A DNA stretch of 64,000 bases, taken from Sphingopyxis sp. TUF1 (lineage in GTDB: Bacteria > Pseudomonadota > Alphaproteobacteria > Sphingomonadales > Sphingomonadaceae). Under the pieces are notes generated by a model, which saw only the letters and a list, made by a program, of their open reading frames with translations, made no database searches and was not told where the DNA came from. Shown here one piece after another: positions 27,456-36,196 of this stretch. The DNA is taken from positions 1,612,001 to 1,676,000 of the forward strand of contig NZ_CP144683.1 of assembly GCF_036687315.1 (NCBI RefSeq), written 5' to 3'. The position numbers and the translations under genes are program-made. Position 1 is the first letter of the stretch. Every line of letters starts with the position of its first letter.

Positions 27456-29044
27456 TGGATTTGCGCTCCGCTTTGGAAGCGGCGCAGGCCTACCGCGGCG
27501 CGACGCAGGCGGCACTCGCCGCACGGCTGGCGGCGCGGCGGATCGATGACGAACAGCGCGCGGCGCACGGCTTTGCGTGGGTCGCGACGACGGTCGCGGC
27601 GCTGGAGGCCGTGCTGGACTGGCGCGACGCCGGCCGGGATGCGAACCCGCTCGACGCCACGATTGCGCAGCTCGCTTTCGCCGAAAGCATCGGCCAGCTC
27701 GTCGGCGGGCTTCCGATGGGGCAGAATGAGATATTCCGCCCCGCCGACCTTGGCCTTGGTCCCGAAGCGCGCGCGCTTGCCGAGGGCTGCGCGGAGCTGC
27801 TCGATGCCGACCACGCCGCACTGCGCGCGGAGGTTGCCGGCGCGCTCGCGGGCGCCGACTGGCCGAGCGAGACGTTGCACGACGCCGAGCTCGACGCGAT
27901 CCGCGGCCAGTTTCGCCGCTTCACCGAGGCCGAGATCATTCCGCACGCGCACCGCTGGCACCTCGCCAACGCGCTGATCCCCGATGCCACGGTGCAGGCG
28001 ATGGCCGATCTTGGCACCTTTGGCGTGTGCATTCCTGCGGAGTTTGGCGGACTCGGCCTGTCGAAGCTGGTGATGTGCCTCGTCACCGAGGAATTGTCGC
28101 GTGGCTGGATCGGCGCGGGATCGCTCGGCACGCGCTCGGAGATTGCGGGCGAGCTGATCGCGACGGGCGGCACCGACGCGCAGAAAGCCGAATGGCTGCC
28201 GAAGATCGCGCGCGGGGAGGTGCTGCCGACCGCGGTGTTCACCGAACCCGACGTCGGATCGGACCTCGGCTCGCTGCAGACGCGCGCGCGGTTCATGGAC
28301 GGCCGCTGGGTCATCGACGGCGCGAAGACGTGGATTACCCACGCCGCTCGCTCGGACCTGATGACCCTGCTCGCGCGTACCTTGCCCGATGCCAAGGGCT
28401 ATGCCGGACTGTCGATGCTGCTCATCCCCAAGCCGCGCGGCACCGACGCCGATCCCTTTCCCGCCGCGGGCATGAGCGGGAGCGAGATTGCAGTGCTCGG
28501 CTATCGCGGGATGCGCGAATATGCGTTGCAGTTCGATGGGTTTACCGCGCCCGCCGACGCGCTGCTCGGCGGCGCGGAGGGGCAGGGGTTCAAGCAGCTG
28601 ATGCACACGTTCGAAGGCGCGCGGATCCAGACCGCGGCGCGCGCGGTCGGTGTGGCGCGGCGCGCGCTTGAGCTGGGGCTCGAGTATGCGATGAACCGCA
28701 AGCAGTTCGGCCGGGCAATCGTCGCCTTCCCGCGCGTCGCCGACAAGCTGGCGATGAGCCTCGTCGATTTCGTGATGGCGCGCGAGCTGAGCTATGCCGC
28801 GGCGCGCGCGAAGGACAGCGGCAAACGCTGCGACATCGAGGCGGGGATGGCGAAGCTGCTCGCCGCGCGCGCCGCGTGGGCGAATGCCGACGCCAGTTTG
28901 CAGATTCATGGCGGCAACGGTTATGCGCTCGAATATGAAATCAGCCGCATTTTGTGCGACGCGCGCATCCTCAACATCTTCGAAGGTGCGGCCGAGATTC
29001 AGGCGCAGGTGATCGCGCGCGGGCTGGTCGAGGGCCGCAACTGA
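27455..29044 (+). CDS. Methylsuccinyl-CoA dehydrogenase-like acyl-CoA dehydrogenase
   Basis: A 529-residue flavoenzyme with an N-terminal extension of about 140 residues before the usual acyl-CoA dehydrogenase core, as in (2S)-methylsuccinyl-CoA dehydrogenase (Mcd) of the ethylmalonyl-CoA pathway. Matching segments, from memory of Mcd, include [69 protein letters not shown] and [19 protein letters not shown]. The catalytic glutamate is expected at Glu510. Mcd oxidises methylsuccinyl-CoA to 2-methylfumaryl-CoA, the substrate of the Mct-like enzyme encoded upstream. No crotonyl-CoA carboxylase or mutase gene lies in this window. Confidence 0.82.
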   Translation: MDLRSALEAAQAYRGATQAALAARLAARRIDDEQRAAHGFAWVATTVAALEAVLDWRDAGRDANPLDATIAQLAFAESIGQLVGGLPMGQNEIFRPADLGLGPEARALAEGCAELLDADHAALRAEVAGALAGADWPSETLHDAELDAIRGQFRRFTEAEIIPHAHRWHLANALIPDATVQAMADLGTFGVCIPAEFGGLGLSKLVMCLVTEELSRGWIGAGSLGTRSEIAGELIATGGTDAQKAEWLPKIARGEVLPTAVFTEPDVGSDLGSLQTRARFMDGRWVIDGAKTWITHAARSDLMTLLARTLPDAKGYAGLSMLLIPKPRGTDADPFPAAGMSGSEIAVLGYRGMREYALQFDGFTAPADALLGGAEGQGFKQLMHTFEGARIQTAARAVGVARRALELGLEYAMNRKQFGRAIVAFPRVADKLAMSLVDFVMARELSYAAARAKDSGKRCDIEAGMAKLLAARAAWANADASLQIHGGNGYALEYEISRILCDARILNIFEGAAEIQAQVIARGLVEGRN

Positions 29045-29263
29045 GGCCATTCACGCGATCGCGCCTCCGATCGAGCTCGCTCGATGAAACCACCAGCTTC
29101 GAACGGTGAATCCCGATTAAGCGCTTTTCCGAACCCGCAAATTGATCCGACGCCTTGGCGTTAGAGTCGGATGTTACAGTGAATCGCGCCGCTCGTTCTG
29201 CATGTCACCGTATCATTGCACGGTGGAAACAGGAATTGACCCTGACGATCTTGATTTCGACTC

Positions 29264-29764
29264 ATGATGCTCTATTCCAGGCCCGTGCAAGGCGCTCCCG
29301 ACACCTACATCAGCCTGCTTTCGGCCGCGCAGATCGAAACGCTGCGGCACGTTTACGAACATAAAAACTCCAAGCAGATCGCGCGAATCATGAATGTTTC
29401 GCCGCATACCGTCGATGAACGGGTGCGGCGCGTGCTGAAAAAGCTCAACGTTTCCAATCGAATAGAAGCCGCGCGCATTCTCGCTGTTAACGGTGTTTTC
29501 GACCATGTTACCCCTTATCAGCCTTTGACATATCAACTGATCGACCTAGGCGACGATCCCCCCGCCCCCGATGCCGGACCGGGGCGCAGTTCGTTTCGGC
29601 GATTTTTCGATATTGGTTCGCCATTTCCTACCGCGTCCCAGCCGGTCAATCGGCATGGGTTGATGGAAAGGATTCTTTGGCCGATCCTCATCGCGTTTGC
29701 GACGATCTTGGCCTTCTCCGCCCTCTACTCGATCCTTGTTGGACTTGGTCGCGTTCTGACTTGA
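29264..29764 (+). CDS. LuxR-type helix-turn-helix protein with C-terminal membrane anchor
   Basis: A 166-residue protein. Residues about 18-75 form a LuxR/GerE DNA-binding domain (LSAAQIETLRHVYEHKNSKQ, then IARIMNVSPHTVDERVRRVL). A linker of about 55 residues follows, and one transmembrane helix lies at about 133-158 (ILWPILIAFATILAFSALYS). There is no sensor domain, so it looks like a membrane-tethered one-part regulator. Targets are unknown. It heads a small cluster with a membrane protein and a MarR-like gene, close to the flagellar locus. Start is either of two adjacent ATGs; no strong ribosome site is seen. Confidence 0.82.
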   Translation: MMLYSRPVQGAPDTYISLLSAAQIETLRHVYEHKNSKQIARIMNVSPHTVDERVRRVLKKLNVSNRIEAARILAVNGVFDHVTPYQPLTYQLIDLGDDPPAPDAGPGRSSFRRFFDIGSPFPTASQPVNRHGLMERILWPILIAFATILAFSALYSILVGLGRVLT

Positions 29765-29825
29765 CTGCTCGAACCGAATGCTGCGGGGGGGAAACCGGTA
29801 GCATTCTTTTTCAAGGAAAAAGATA

Positions 29826-29951
29826 ATGCTCAACGAACGAGTTTCTGCGGCAAAAGAAGCGGGCGTCAAGCCGCTGGAGTCAAAGCGGATCGATTCACGC
29901 GACAACGATCGCAACGCCATCGACGCGTCGGCTTTCGCGAAGGCCGGCTGA
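29826..29951 (+). CDS. Possible 41-residue peptide, unknown function
   Basis: A short frame (MLNERVSAAKEAGVKPLESK at its start) that is charged and has no membrane segment. AAGGAAA lies a suitable distance before the ATG. It sits between the LuxR-type gene and a small membrane protein gene, and ends 26 bases before the latter. I recognise no family. Its reality rests on the ribosome site and on filling the gap; conservation in relatives would be needed to confirm it. Confidence 0.4.
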   Translation: MLNERVSAAKEAGVKPLESKRIDSRDNDRNAIDASAFAKAG

Positions 29952-29977
29952 TCCGCAAGAAAGGTTGACTGCCACAT

Positions 29978-30391
29978 ATGTGGTCCGTCGCGATTTACTA
30001 CGCTGTTTTGCTGTTTACCGTCGCCGTCGCAATCCGGCGCGGAGGAACGCTGGAGCGTTGGGCAGCCTATACGGCCTTGATCGCCTCGGTCCTCACGACG
30101 GCCGTGAATCCTTTTCCGACCTGGACTCACATCGAGGTCAATATCTTCATCATCGACGTCCTGGTGCTCCTGAGCTTCTGGTTCACGGCCCTTCGGACGC
30201 AGCGTTTCTGGCCATATTGGATCACCGGGTGGCAGCTGATCGCCATTTTCGGCCATATCCAGAAACTGATGTTCGTGGAGATATTGGCGCGGCCTTATTC
30301 GCTGCTGTCGATGTATATATCCTATCCGATCCTGTTGCTGATCATCTACGCATCGGGATCGTCGGGTCGGCGAGAGGAAATTGCGGCTTAG
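29978..30391 (+). CDS. Small multi-pass membrane protein, unknown function
   Basis: A 137-residue protein with four likely membrane helices (about residues 3-20, 30-45, 53-68 and 100-126). Notable residues include a Trp-rich middle (RFWPYWITGWQ) and a short basic/acidic tail (SSGRREEIAA). I do not recognise a named family, but proteins of this size and pattern are frequent in sphingomonads. Base composition is less GC-rich than the neighbouring catabolic genes. It lies between a membrane-bound LuxR-type regulator and a MarR-like gene. Confidence 0.75.
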   Translation: MWSVAIYYAVLLFTVAVAIRRGGTLERWAAYTALIASVLTTAVNPFPTWTHIEVNIFIIDVLVLLSFWFTALRTQRFWPYWITGWQLIAIFGHIQKLMFVEILARPYSLLSMYISYPILLLIIYASGSSGRREEIAA

Positions 30392-30417
30392 CGGTGGCTC
30401 CCAGGGGTGTTGTCACA

Positions 30418-30921
30418 ATGCAGCAATTCTCGAACCAGGAAATTGCCGACCTGAAATCACGGGTCGATCAGATCCACGATCTGTTGGCAAGCCGCCGCGA
30501 CGAAGCGCCAGCGGCGTTGCGCCATTCCGCGATGGAAACGCGGAGTGAAACGGCGGCCGACGCCGCACTGCTCGATCAGCTGGCATACAGCATCGAGATC
30601 CGGCGTATTCGCCGCGTTCATTTCGGCGGTGCCGACATGTCGGGCCCGGCGTGGGACATGATGCTCGACCTGATGCTGGCGAGCGCCCACGGCCGCATGC
30701 TCAGCGCCAGCGACCTTGCCACGGGCGCGGGCGTTCCGCTGTCGTCGGGGCTGCGCATGATCGCGCTGCTCGAACACTGCGGGCTTGTCCATCGATCGAT
30801 CGACGAGCGCGACCGCCGACGGACACTCGTCCGCCTGACCGATATCGGGACCGAGCGCATGGCGTCCTATTTCAAAAAGATCGGCTCGGCCCGGCAGGGC
30901 GGACAAACGCTGGCGGCTTAA
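30418..30921 (+). CDS. MarR-like winged-helix transcriptional regulator
   Basis: A 167-residue protein. An N-terminal segment (residues 1-30, NQEIADLKSRVDQIHDLLAS) is predicted helical and may dimerise. The winged helix covers about residues 75-155, with the recognition region SASDLATGAGVPLSSGLRMI and a wing DERDRRRTLVRLTD typical of MarR proteins. Ligand and targets are unknown. The ATG at 30418 is chosen, since upstream in-frame sequence overlaps the membrane protein gene. It converges with fliA. Confidence 0.83.
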   Translation: MQQFSNQEIADLKSRVDQIHDLLASRRDEAPAALRHSAMETRSETAADAALLDQLAYSIEIRRIRRVHFGGADMSGPAWDMMLDLMLASAHGRMLSASDLATGAGVPLSSGLRMIALLEHCGLVHRSIDERDRRRTLVRLTDIGTERMASYFKKIGSARQGGQTLAA

Positions 30922-30973
30922 TCCCTCGGGCCGGACGCGGCGCATGGGGCCGCGCGCCGCGCCCGGTCATTTC

Positions 30974-31720
30974 CTATTCGGTGATCTCGCGCATCATGCG
31001 TTCGACCTTGATCATCGCCTCGCGCTTGATCTGGCAGATGCGCGCCGCGCTGACGTCGAGCGTCAGGCCGATTTCGTGGAGGTTGAGCTCTTCGAAAAAA
31101 TAGAGCTGGAGCACCATCTGCTCGCGTTCGGACAGGCGGCCGACGCATTGGCGCAGCGCGCCCATCAGATCCTCCTGCTCGCAGCGCTCGTCGGCGCCCG
31201 CATCTTCGTCGGCGGCGAGGAAGGCCCCGATCTCGGTCAACTCGTCGAGCGAGGTCGAACGGCCGTGCGTCGCATTGCGTTCTAGCGCGAAATAATCCTC
31301 GGCCGCCATGTCGAGCGCGACCGCCATTTCGGCCGCGCTCGGCGCGCGCAGCAATTGCTGTTCGAGCGCGGCGCGCGTCGCCTGGAGCCGCTTGGCGGCG
31401 ACCATCGCCGACCGGCCGACGTCGGCTTCGCGGCGGAGCTGGTCGATCATCGCGCCGCGAATGCGCGTCGAGGCATAGGTCGCAAAGGCGAAGCCGCGTT
31501 CCTCATAATGGCGGCTCGCCTCGATGAGTGCGATCAGCCCGGTCTGGATGAGGTCGTCGAGTTCGCTCGTCCGCGACACGCGCGAGAACACCTGCCACGC
31601 GATCTTCCGGACGAGCGGGGCATATTCCTCGACCAGCGCGTCGACGCTTTCGCCATAGCCCTGCGGGCGCAGCGCGCGTCCGGTCGCGCCGCCAAATTGC
31701 TCGGCGGACTCAATTCTCAT
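30974..31720 (-). CDS. fliA: Flagellar sigma factor sigma28 (FliA)
   Basis: A 248-residue sigma70-family factor for late flagellar genes. Region 2 is seen in LVRKIAWQVFSRVSRTSELD and TYASTRIRGAMIDQLRR; region 3 follows, and region 4 in LSEREQMVLQLYFFEELNLHEIG with SAARICQIKREAM as its helix-turn-helix. FlgM, encoded at 35039-35338, is its expected anti-sigma factor. The start overlaps the flhA stop by 11 bases, so fliA is the last gene of the transglycosylase-flhA-fliA operon, which has a sigma54-type promoter. Confidence 0.95.
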   Translation of the reverse strand: MRIESAEQFGGATGRALRPQGYGESVDALVEEYAPLVRKIAWQVFSRVSRTSELDDLIQTGLIALIEASRHYEERGFAFATYASTRIRGAMIDQLRREADVGRSAMVAAKRLQATRAALEQQLLRAPSAAEMAVALDMAAEDYFALERNATHGRSTSLDELTEIGAFLAADEDAGADERCEQEDLMGALRQCVGRLSEREQMVLQLYFFEELNLHEIGLTLDVSAARICQIKREAMIKVERMMREITE

Positions 31721-33833
31721 GTATCTGATCCTCCATATGGGCATCGGGCCCGGGCGCGAGGCGCGGCACGTCGGCGCCGATCGTCGCGACGATTTCGGTC
31801 TGCTTGGTCGCCGGAATCTCGAGGTAGGAGATGACGGCAACGTCGGGGAAGGTGGCGCGCACGAGGCGCGAGAGCGCCGAGCGGCAGATCGGCGAGGCGA
31901 CGAGCGCAAAGCTGCGCGTCGAGAGCAGCAGCGGTTCGACCGCCTGTCCGACCTGTTCGATGATCTTCATCGCCATGCCATGCTCGAACGGCCATTCGGC
32001 GGCGGGATTGGCGCGCACAGCCTGGTTGAGCAGCACTTCGACCTCGGGGCTGAAGGTCACGACCGGCAGTGGCATCCGGCTCGGCACGATCGTCTGGACG
32101 ATCAGCGCGCCGATACGCTGGCGCACCGCTTCGACGAGGTCGCTTTCACCGAGCTGCTGCGCCGACAAGGCAACCATCGCTTCGGCAATCTTGCGGAAAT
32201 CGCGCAGCGGCACGCGCTCGACGAGCAGCGATTTGCAAAGGCTGGCGACGCGCGGCAGTGCATAGCCCTGCGGCGACAGATTCTGCGCGAGCTGCGGGTA
32301 ATGCGTCTTCAGATTGTCGATCAGTGCCTGCGCATCGTCGATGCCGAACAGTTCGGCGGCGGCGCCGACGATGCTGTTGTTGAGGTGGGTGGCGACCACG
32401 GTCGCCGGATCGACGACGGTATAGCCTGCGGCGATCGCGTCATTCTGTGCCGTCTTTGGAATCCAGAGCGCGTCGAGGCCGAAAGTCGGATCCTTGCACG
32501 GGCGTCCGGTCACCTGGCGCACAAGATCGCCCGAATCGAGCGCGAGCATTTCGTTGGGGAAAACCTCGTCCTCGCCGACGATCACCCCTGCGACCGAGAT
32601 GCGATAGACATTGCCGGGCAGCGACAGGTCATCGGTGACCTTCACCGGCGGGATGACGAACCCCAGCTCTTTCGACAATTGACGGCGGATGCCGGTAATC
32701 CGCGTCATCAGCGGCGCGCCCTTGCGGTCGTCGACGAGGGCGACGAGCGCGTAGCCGATTTCGAGCTGGCACGCGCTCGCGTCGCTGACGTCGGCCCATT
32801 CGATGCGCGACGGGTCGGGCGCGGGCGCCACCGGTTCGGGTGCGGCAGCGACCGCCGCTTCGGCGCGGCGCAGCTGCCAGCCGATGGCGAAGGCCAGCGC
32901 CGCTGCGGGCAGGATCAGCATCTGCGGCATCGCGGGGACGAGGCCGAGAATGAAAAGAATGCCGCCAACCGCGGTCCAGATGAGCGGCGAAGAGAATTGG
33001 CTGCCGATCTGGCCGCTGAGGTCGAAGGGCGACGCGACGCGGGTGACGATCGCCGCGGCGGCGATCGACAGCAGGAGCGCGGGGATCTGCGCGACGAGCG
33101 CGTCGCCGATCGCCAGCGTGATATAGGTCGCGCCCGCCTCGGACAGGCTGAGGCCGTGGCTGAACATGCCGAGGATCAGTCCGCCGACGATGTTGACGAA
33201 CAGGATCAAAAGGCCCGCGACGGCGTCGCCCTTCACAAATTTCGACGCACCATCCATCGAGCCGTAGAAATCGGCCTCGGTGCCAACCTCGATGCGGCGC
33301 GCCTTGGCCTCTTCGGGGGTGAGCAGCCCGGCGTTCAGGTCGGCGTCGATCGCCATCTGCTTGCCGGGCAGCGCGTCGAGCGTGAAGCGCGCCGATACTT
33401 CGGATACGCGGCCTGCGCCCTTGGTGATGACGATCAGGTTGATGATCATCAGCACGACGAAAACGAACAGGCCGACAACATAATCGCCGCCGATCAGCAC
33501 CTGGCCGAACGCTTCGATCACATGCCCCGCCGCCGCTGTGCCCTCGTGACCGCTGACGAGCACGACGCGCGTCGACGCGACGTTGAGCGCCAGGCGGAAC
33601 AGGGTTGCGAGCAGCAGCACCGTCGGAAAGGCCGAAAAATCGAGCGGCTTCGATGCCTGCAACGCGACCATCAGGATCAGCAAGCTGATCATGATGTTCG
33701 CGACGAAGCTGATATCGAGGATGAGCGGCGAGACGGGGATCACCATCAGCGCGACGAGGATCAGCATCCCCGCCGGCAGCGCCGAGGCGCCGGCGATACG
33801 GCCGATATTGCGAAGGTCGAAGCCGACGGTCAT
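31710..33833 (-). CDS. flhA: Flagellar export apparatus protein FlhA
   Basis: A 707-residue membrane protein of the type III export gate. Six to eight transmembrane helices fill about residues 15-310, including the FHIPEP-like region (SARFTLDALPGKQMAIDADL and EEAKARR). The cytoplasmic C-terminal domain from about residue 350 docks chaperone-substrate complexes. The start at 33833 (MTVGFDLRN) overlaps the upstream transglycosylase stop by four bases; longer upstream frames are shadows. A large antisense frame across it is also a shadow. Confidence 0.96.
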   Translation of the reverse strand: MTVGFDLRNIGRIAGASALPAGMLILVALMVIPVSPLILDISFVANIMISLLILMVALQASKPLDFSAFPTVLLLATLFRLALNVASTRVVLVSGHEGTAAAGHVIEAFGQVLIGGDYVVGLFVFVVLMIINLIVITKGAGRVSEVSARFTLDALPGKQMAIDADLNAGLLTPEEAKARRIEVGTEADFYGSMDGASKFVKGDAVAGLLILFVNIVGGLILGMFSHGLSLSEAGATYITLAIGDALVAQIPALLLSIAAAAIVTRVASPFDLSGQIGSQFSSPLIWTAVGGILFILGLVPAMPQMLILPAAALAFAIGWQLRRAEAAVAAAPEPVAPAPDPSRIEWADVSDASACQLEIGYALVALVDDRKGAPLMTRITGIRRQLSKELGFVIPPVKVTDDLSLPGNVYRISVAGVIVGEDEVFPNEMLALDSGDLVRQVTGRPCKDPTFGLDALWIPKTAQNDAIAAGYTVVDPATVVATHLNNSIVGAAAELFGIDDAQALIDNLKTHYPQLAQNLSPQGYALPRVASLCKSLLVERVPLRDFRKIAEAMVALSAQQLGESDLVEAVRQRIGALIVQTIVPSRMPLPVVTFSPEVEVLLNQAVRANPAAEWPFEHGMAMKIIEQVGQAVEPLLLSTRSFALVASPICRSALSRLVRATFPDVAVISYLEIPATKQTEIVATIGADVPRLAPGPDAHMEDQIHEN

Positions 33834-34660
33834 GCCGCGCCTCCGCCGAGCGAGGCAAGCCGGCGATAGGCGTCGGCGGCAAAGCCCATCGAGAGCTTTT
33901 TGGGCATAGGCTGGATATCCATCATCTGGAGCGGCGGGCGCCCGCCGCCCTTCGCCATGCCGCTCGAGCTGCTTGCCTGTGCAAGCCAGCCCTGCGGGGC
34001 ATAGGGTTTCATATTTTCCGTCTTGCCGCCGTCCTCGAGCTTTGCGCGAAACCGGTCGCGGATCTCGGCAAGGCTGCGCATACTGCCGTCGCCGGCATAA
34101 AAGACCGAACGGTTCGCGGCCGCCGCCTCGGGCATCATCGGCGCGCCGGGCTGGTCGGGATCGGCGGCGAGCGCGGTGAGGAACTTGGCGGCACCGCCCG
34201 ATCCCAGGAAATGCGCGAGATACAGGTCGACGGGTTCGGCGCTGCGGCCGATCCGGCTTTCCAGATAGGTGCGATTGTCGCCGGTCAGCGCCGCGGCCAT
34301 CGTCGATGCGGCGACGGGATCGTCGCGCAGCGCGAAAATCTGATCGCGCAGCACCGGGTCGGCGACCGACAGGCGGCCCGACGCATCGCGACCGATCGCG
34401 TCGGCGGCCCAGGCAAGGCCGTGGTTCGCGCCATGCCGCTCGAGCGTCGCGAGCCACGTCTGCTTGGTGAACTGATATAGGCCGCGCGCCGACGAGGTCG
34501 ACGCCTTCGCGTTCGGATTATAACCGCTTTCCACCCGCGCGACGTCGAACAGATAGTCGAAATCGATCCCGGTGCGCGCCGAGGCGCGCTGTACCGCGTC
34601 GAGCACCGGAGCGGCGATGCGGGCGGAGCCCTGGGGGGTGTTGATGGCGTTCATTGTCAT
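33830..34660 (-). CDS. Lytic transglycosylase, flagellum-associated
   Basis: A 276-residue protein with a C-type lysozyme-like SLT fold. The catalytic glutamate is Glu44 in ARVESGYN, followed by the family motif SSARGLYQFTKQTW. Residues from about 185 are low-complexity and end in a helical segment. No signal peptide is visible, so export through the flagellar gate is likely. It supplies the muramidase activity that in many proteobacteria is the C-terminal half of FlgJ; here FlgJ (41522-41839) has only the rod-cap half. It heads the operon with flhA and fliA. Confidence 0.9.
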   Translation of the reverse strand: MTMNAINTPQGSARIAAPVLDAVQRASARTGIDFDYLFDVARVESGYNPNAKASTSSARGLYQFTKQTWLATLERHGANHGLAWAADAIGRDASGRLSVADPVLRDQIFALRDDPVAASTMAAALTGDNRTYLESRIGRSAEPVDLYLAHFLGSGGAAKFLTALAADPDQPGAPMMPEAAAANRSVFYAGDGSMRSLAEIRDRFRAKLEDGGKTENMKPYAPQGWLAQASSSSGMAKGGGRPPLQMMDIQPMPKKLSMGFAADAYRRLASLGGGAA

Positions 34661-34686
34661 GGTTCCGCTGGTTCAGCAGACCCAAA

Positions 34687-34701
34687 GCAATCATCATGCC
34701 A
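34687..34701 (-). promoter_or_regulatory. Sigma54-type promoter for transglycosylase-flhA-fliA
   Basis: On the minus strand TGGCAT-GATGA-TTGC matches the sigma54 -24/-12 consensus TGGCAC-N5-TTGC with one change. It ends 27 bases before the start codon of the transglycosylase gene. Confidence 0.7.
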
Positions 34702-34733
34702 TTTCGTAAAAAGTGCCTTTTGCTATATCTATA

Positions 34734-35042
34734 TCAATAGCTTAAGGCCAATCCACCAGGCCGGGTGCCACGGATTTCGTGGCTTCTGTCAATCCGCTGA
34801 CGCGTCCAGTCCTTCAGGATATTGACGCGCGTCGCGGCGGCTTCGAGCTGGCCGAGCGTCTGCCCGATCAGCGTCCGCGCGCGATGCTCGCTCCCGGGCG
34901 GGATCGGAGTTCCGCGAAACAGAATCACCGCGGTCGCAAGCGCTTCGGTTGCGGCAATGATCGCGCCTGCGTCATGTCCGTCGAGCGCGCCGATCAACGC
35001 ATCGAGCCGCGCCTGCACCTCATCCATCGCTGCCAGCATCAT
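34734..35042 (-). CDS. flgN: Flagellar export chaperone FlgN-like
   Basis: A 102-residue, mostly helical protein. Size, composition and position directly after flgM (four-base overlap) fit FlgN, the chaperone for hook-junction proteins FlgK and FlgL. The family is too variable for a diagnostic motif, and some helical segments (EVQARLDALIGALDGHDAGA and TLGQLEAAATRVNIL) are the main structural hint. FlgK and FlgL are encoded at 41836-44007. Confidence 0.75.
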   Translation of the reverse strand: MMLAAMDEVQARLDALIGALDGHDAGAIIAATEALATAVILFRGTPIPPGSEHRARTLIGQTLGQLEAAATRVNILKDWTRQRIDRSHEIRGTRPGGLALSY

Positions 35043-35338
35043 TCGCCACCGCGGCCATGGAAGTCGAGCATCGCGCTGGCGATGATCGCAGGGTGGACGC
35101 TATAATTGCCGCTCGCGATCGCCGTCCGGAGGGCGGCGACGCGCGCGATGTCGACCGGAGGCGGCTGATCGGCGAGACTGTTCGACAGACGCGTCAGCCG
35201 CGCAGCGGGCATATTGTCCGCCGCCGCGCGTACCTCGGCGGGTGCGTGCGCCGATGCGATCGCCTCGCTGGCGACCCGGCGCAGCGGTCCGGTGCGGGCG
35301 ATGCCGCTGGCGGGTCCGATCTTGCTGTCACCCGACAT
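35039..35338 (-). CDS. flgM: Anti-sigma28 factor FlgM
   Basis: A 99-residue protein with an unstructured N-terminal half and the conserved C-terminal sigma28-binding helices (PPVDIARVAALRTAIASGNY, then HPAIIASAMLDF). It holds FliA inactive until it is secreted through the completed hook. The ATG at 35338 is chosen over one 12 bases upstream because GGAGG lies five to nine bases before it. A sigma28-type promoter lies upstream, so FlgM synthesis is under the factor it inhibits. Confidence 0.9.
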   Translation of the reverse strand: MSGDSKIGPASGIARTGPLRRVASEAIASAHAPAEVRAAADNMPAARLTRLSNSLADQPPPVDIARVAALRTAIASGNYSVHPAIIASAMLDFHGRGGE

Positions 35339-35391
35339 AAATGCCTCCATCGGGCGCCGTCAGAAAAGTGACGACGCGCTTCACGAAGGCT

Positions 35392-35418
35392 TTAACGGTG
35401 CATTACCAGGAGGATTAA
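35392..35418 (-). promoter_or_regulatory. Sigma28-type promoter for flgMN
   Basis: On the minus strand TTAA, a 15-base spacer and ACCGTTAA. It shares spacing and -10 form with the elements before motA, fliD and fliC. It ends 53 bases before the flgM start. Confidence 0.65.
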
Positions 35419-35430
35419 GGGCGCCACCTG

Positions 35431-35474
35431 CAAAAAAGACAAAAGAAAGGCCCGGGCGCGTCGGAAAGCCGACG
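35431..35474 (-). terminator. Probable terminator between flgA and flgM
   Basis: On the minus strand a perfect hairpin (CGTCGG-CTTT-CCGACG) and then GCCCGGGC are followed by a T-rich run, CTTTCTTTTGTCTTTTTT. It lies about 35 bases past the flgA stop, suggesting that flgA and flgMN are separate transcripts. Confidence 0.55.
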
Positions 35475-35507
35475 GCGACCAGGCCGTTCGCGCGAGAGCG
35501 CCTCTTG

Positions 35508-36020
35508 TCAGTTGTCGATGCGCGCGGCGCCCGGGCCGGTAACGGTGGCACTCAACGTCGATTTGCGGTCGCTGCCGTGCAGCGCAATCGTTTCGCCGAT
35601 CCGGCCGTCCTCGACCGCGATTGCGGCATAGCCGATCGAATAGCTTGGCGTGTCGATTGTCACGCGGACGTTGTCGCCGCGGCGGATCACCGGCGCGCTC
35701 GGCGCCGGGCGCGCGAAGGATGCGGCAGTCGGTGACCCCGCCCCGGCAGACCCCGTCATCGCGACGCGCAGGCGCCAGCCGAGCGGAGCGCAGCGCACCG
35801 CGAGCGTATTGGCATCGATGGCGCTGACCGTGGCCGGTTCGGGGCAACGGGCAAGCTTGATGCGGCGATCGACGGGAGTCGCGGTGCGGCCGAGCGCGTT
35901 GGCAACGGTGGCGGTCAGCGCGTCGATTGCCTGCCAGTCCTCACTCGCCCCCTGGCCTTGCGCGGCGACCGGGGCGGCGATGGTGCTTGCGACAAGCGCC
36001 GCGAAAATTCTGCGGGACAA
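35508..36020 (-). CDS. flgA: Flagellar P-ring assembly chaperone FlgA
   Basis: A 170-residue periplasmic protein. A signal peptide (MSRRIFAALVASTIAAPVAAQ) is followed by the SAF-like domain (IKLARCPEPATVSAIDAN) and the C-terminal chaperone part with IRRGDNVRVTIDTPSYSI and ETIALHGSDRKSTLSA. FlgA helps assemble the P ring formed by FlgI, encoded at 40416. It is divergent from flgB, and both have sigma54-type promoters in the shared gap. Confidence 0.92.
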   Translation of the reverse strand: MSRRIFAALVASTIAAPVAAQGQGASEDWQAIDALTATVANALGRTATPVDRRIKLARCPEPATVSAIDANTLAVRCAPLGWRLRVAMTGSAGAGSPTAASFARPAPSAPVIRRGDNVRVTIDTPSYSIGYAAIAVEDGRIGETIALHGSDRKSTLSATVTGPGAARIDN

Positions 36021-36060
36021 GGTTCGTCTCCTTCGATCCGGATTGCTGGCCCAGTGAAAT

Positions 36061-36075
36061 GCACGAAGCGTGCCA
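36061..36075 (-). promoter_or_regulatory. Sigma54-type promoter for flgA
   Basis: On the minus strand TGGCAC-GCTTC-GTGC, differing from the consensus TGGCAC-N5-TTGC at one base. It lies 41 bases before the flgA start. Confidence 0.65.
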
Positions 36076-36196
36076 GCCGCCGCTGCTGGCCGTGTTTGCC
36101 GTGGCGCTGCGCTGCCGCGTCGGTTTTTTGACGACGCCGCAGATCCGCCGTCTCTCTGTTAAATTAAAATATTGAAAAATATGACAAAAACGCTTT

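Noticed and set aside
31719..33869. Long antisense open frame (716 codons) across flhA
   Set aside because: It lacks a ribosome site, its product is dominated by Arg, Asp, Gly and His as expected for the complement of high-GC coding sequence, and flhA on the other strand is a clear conserved protein.
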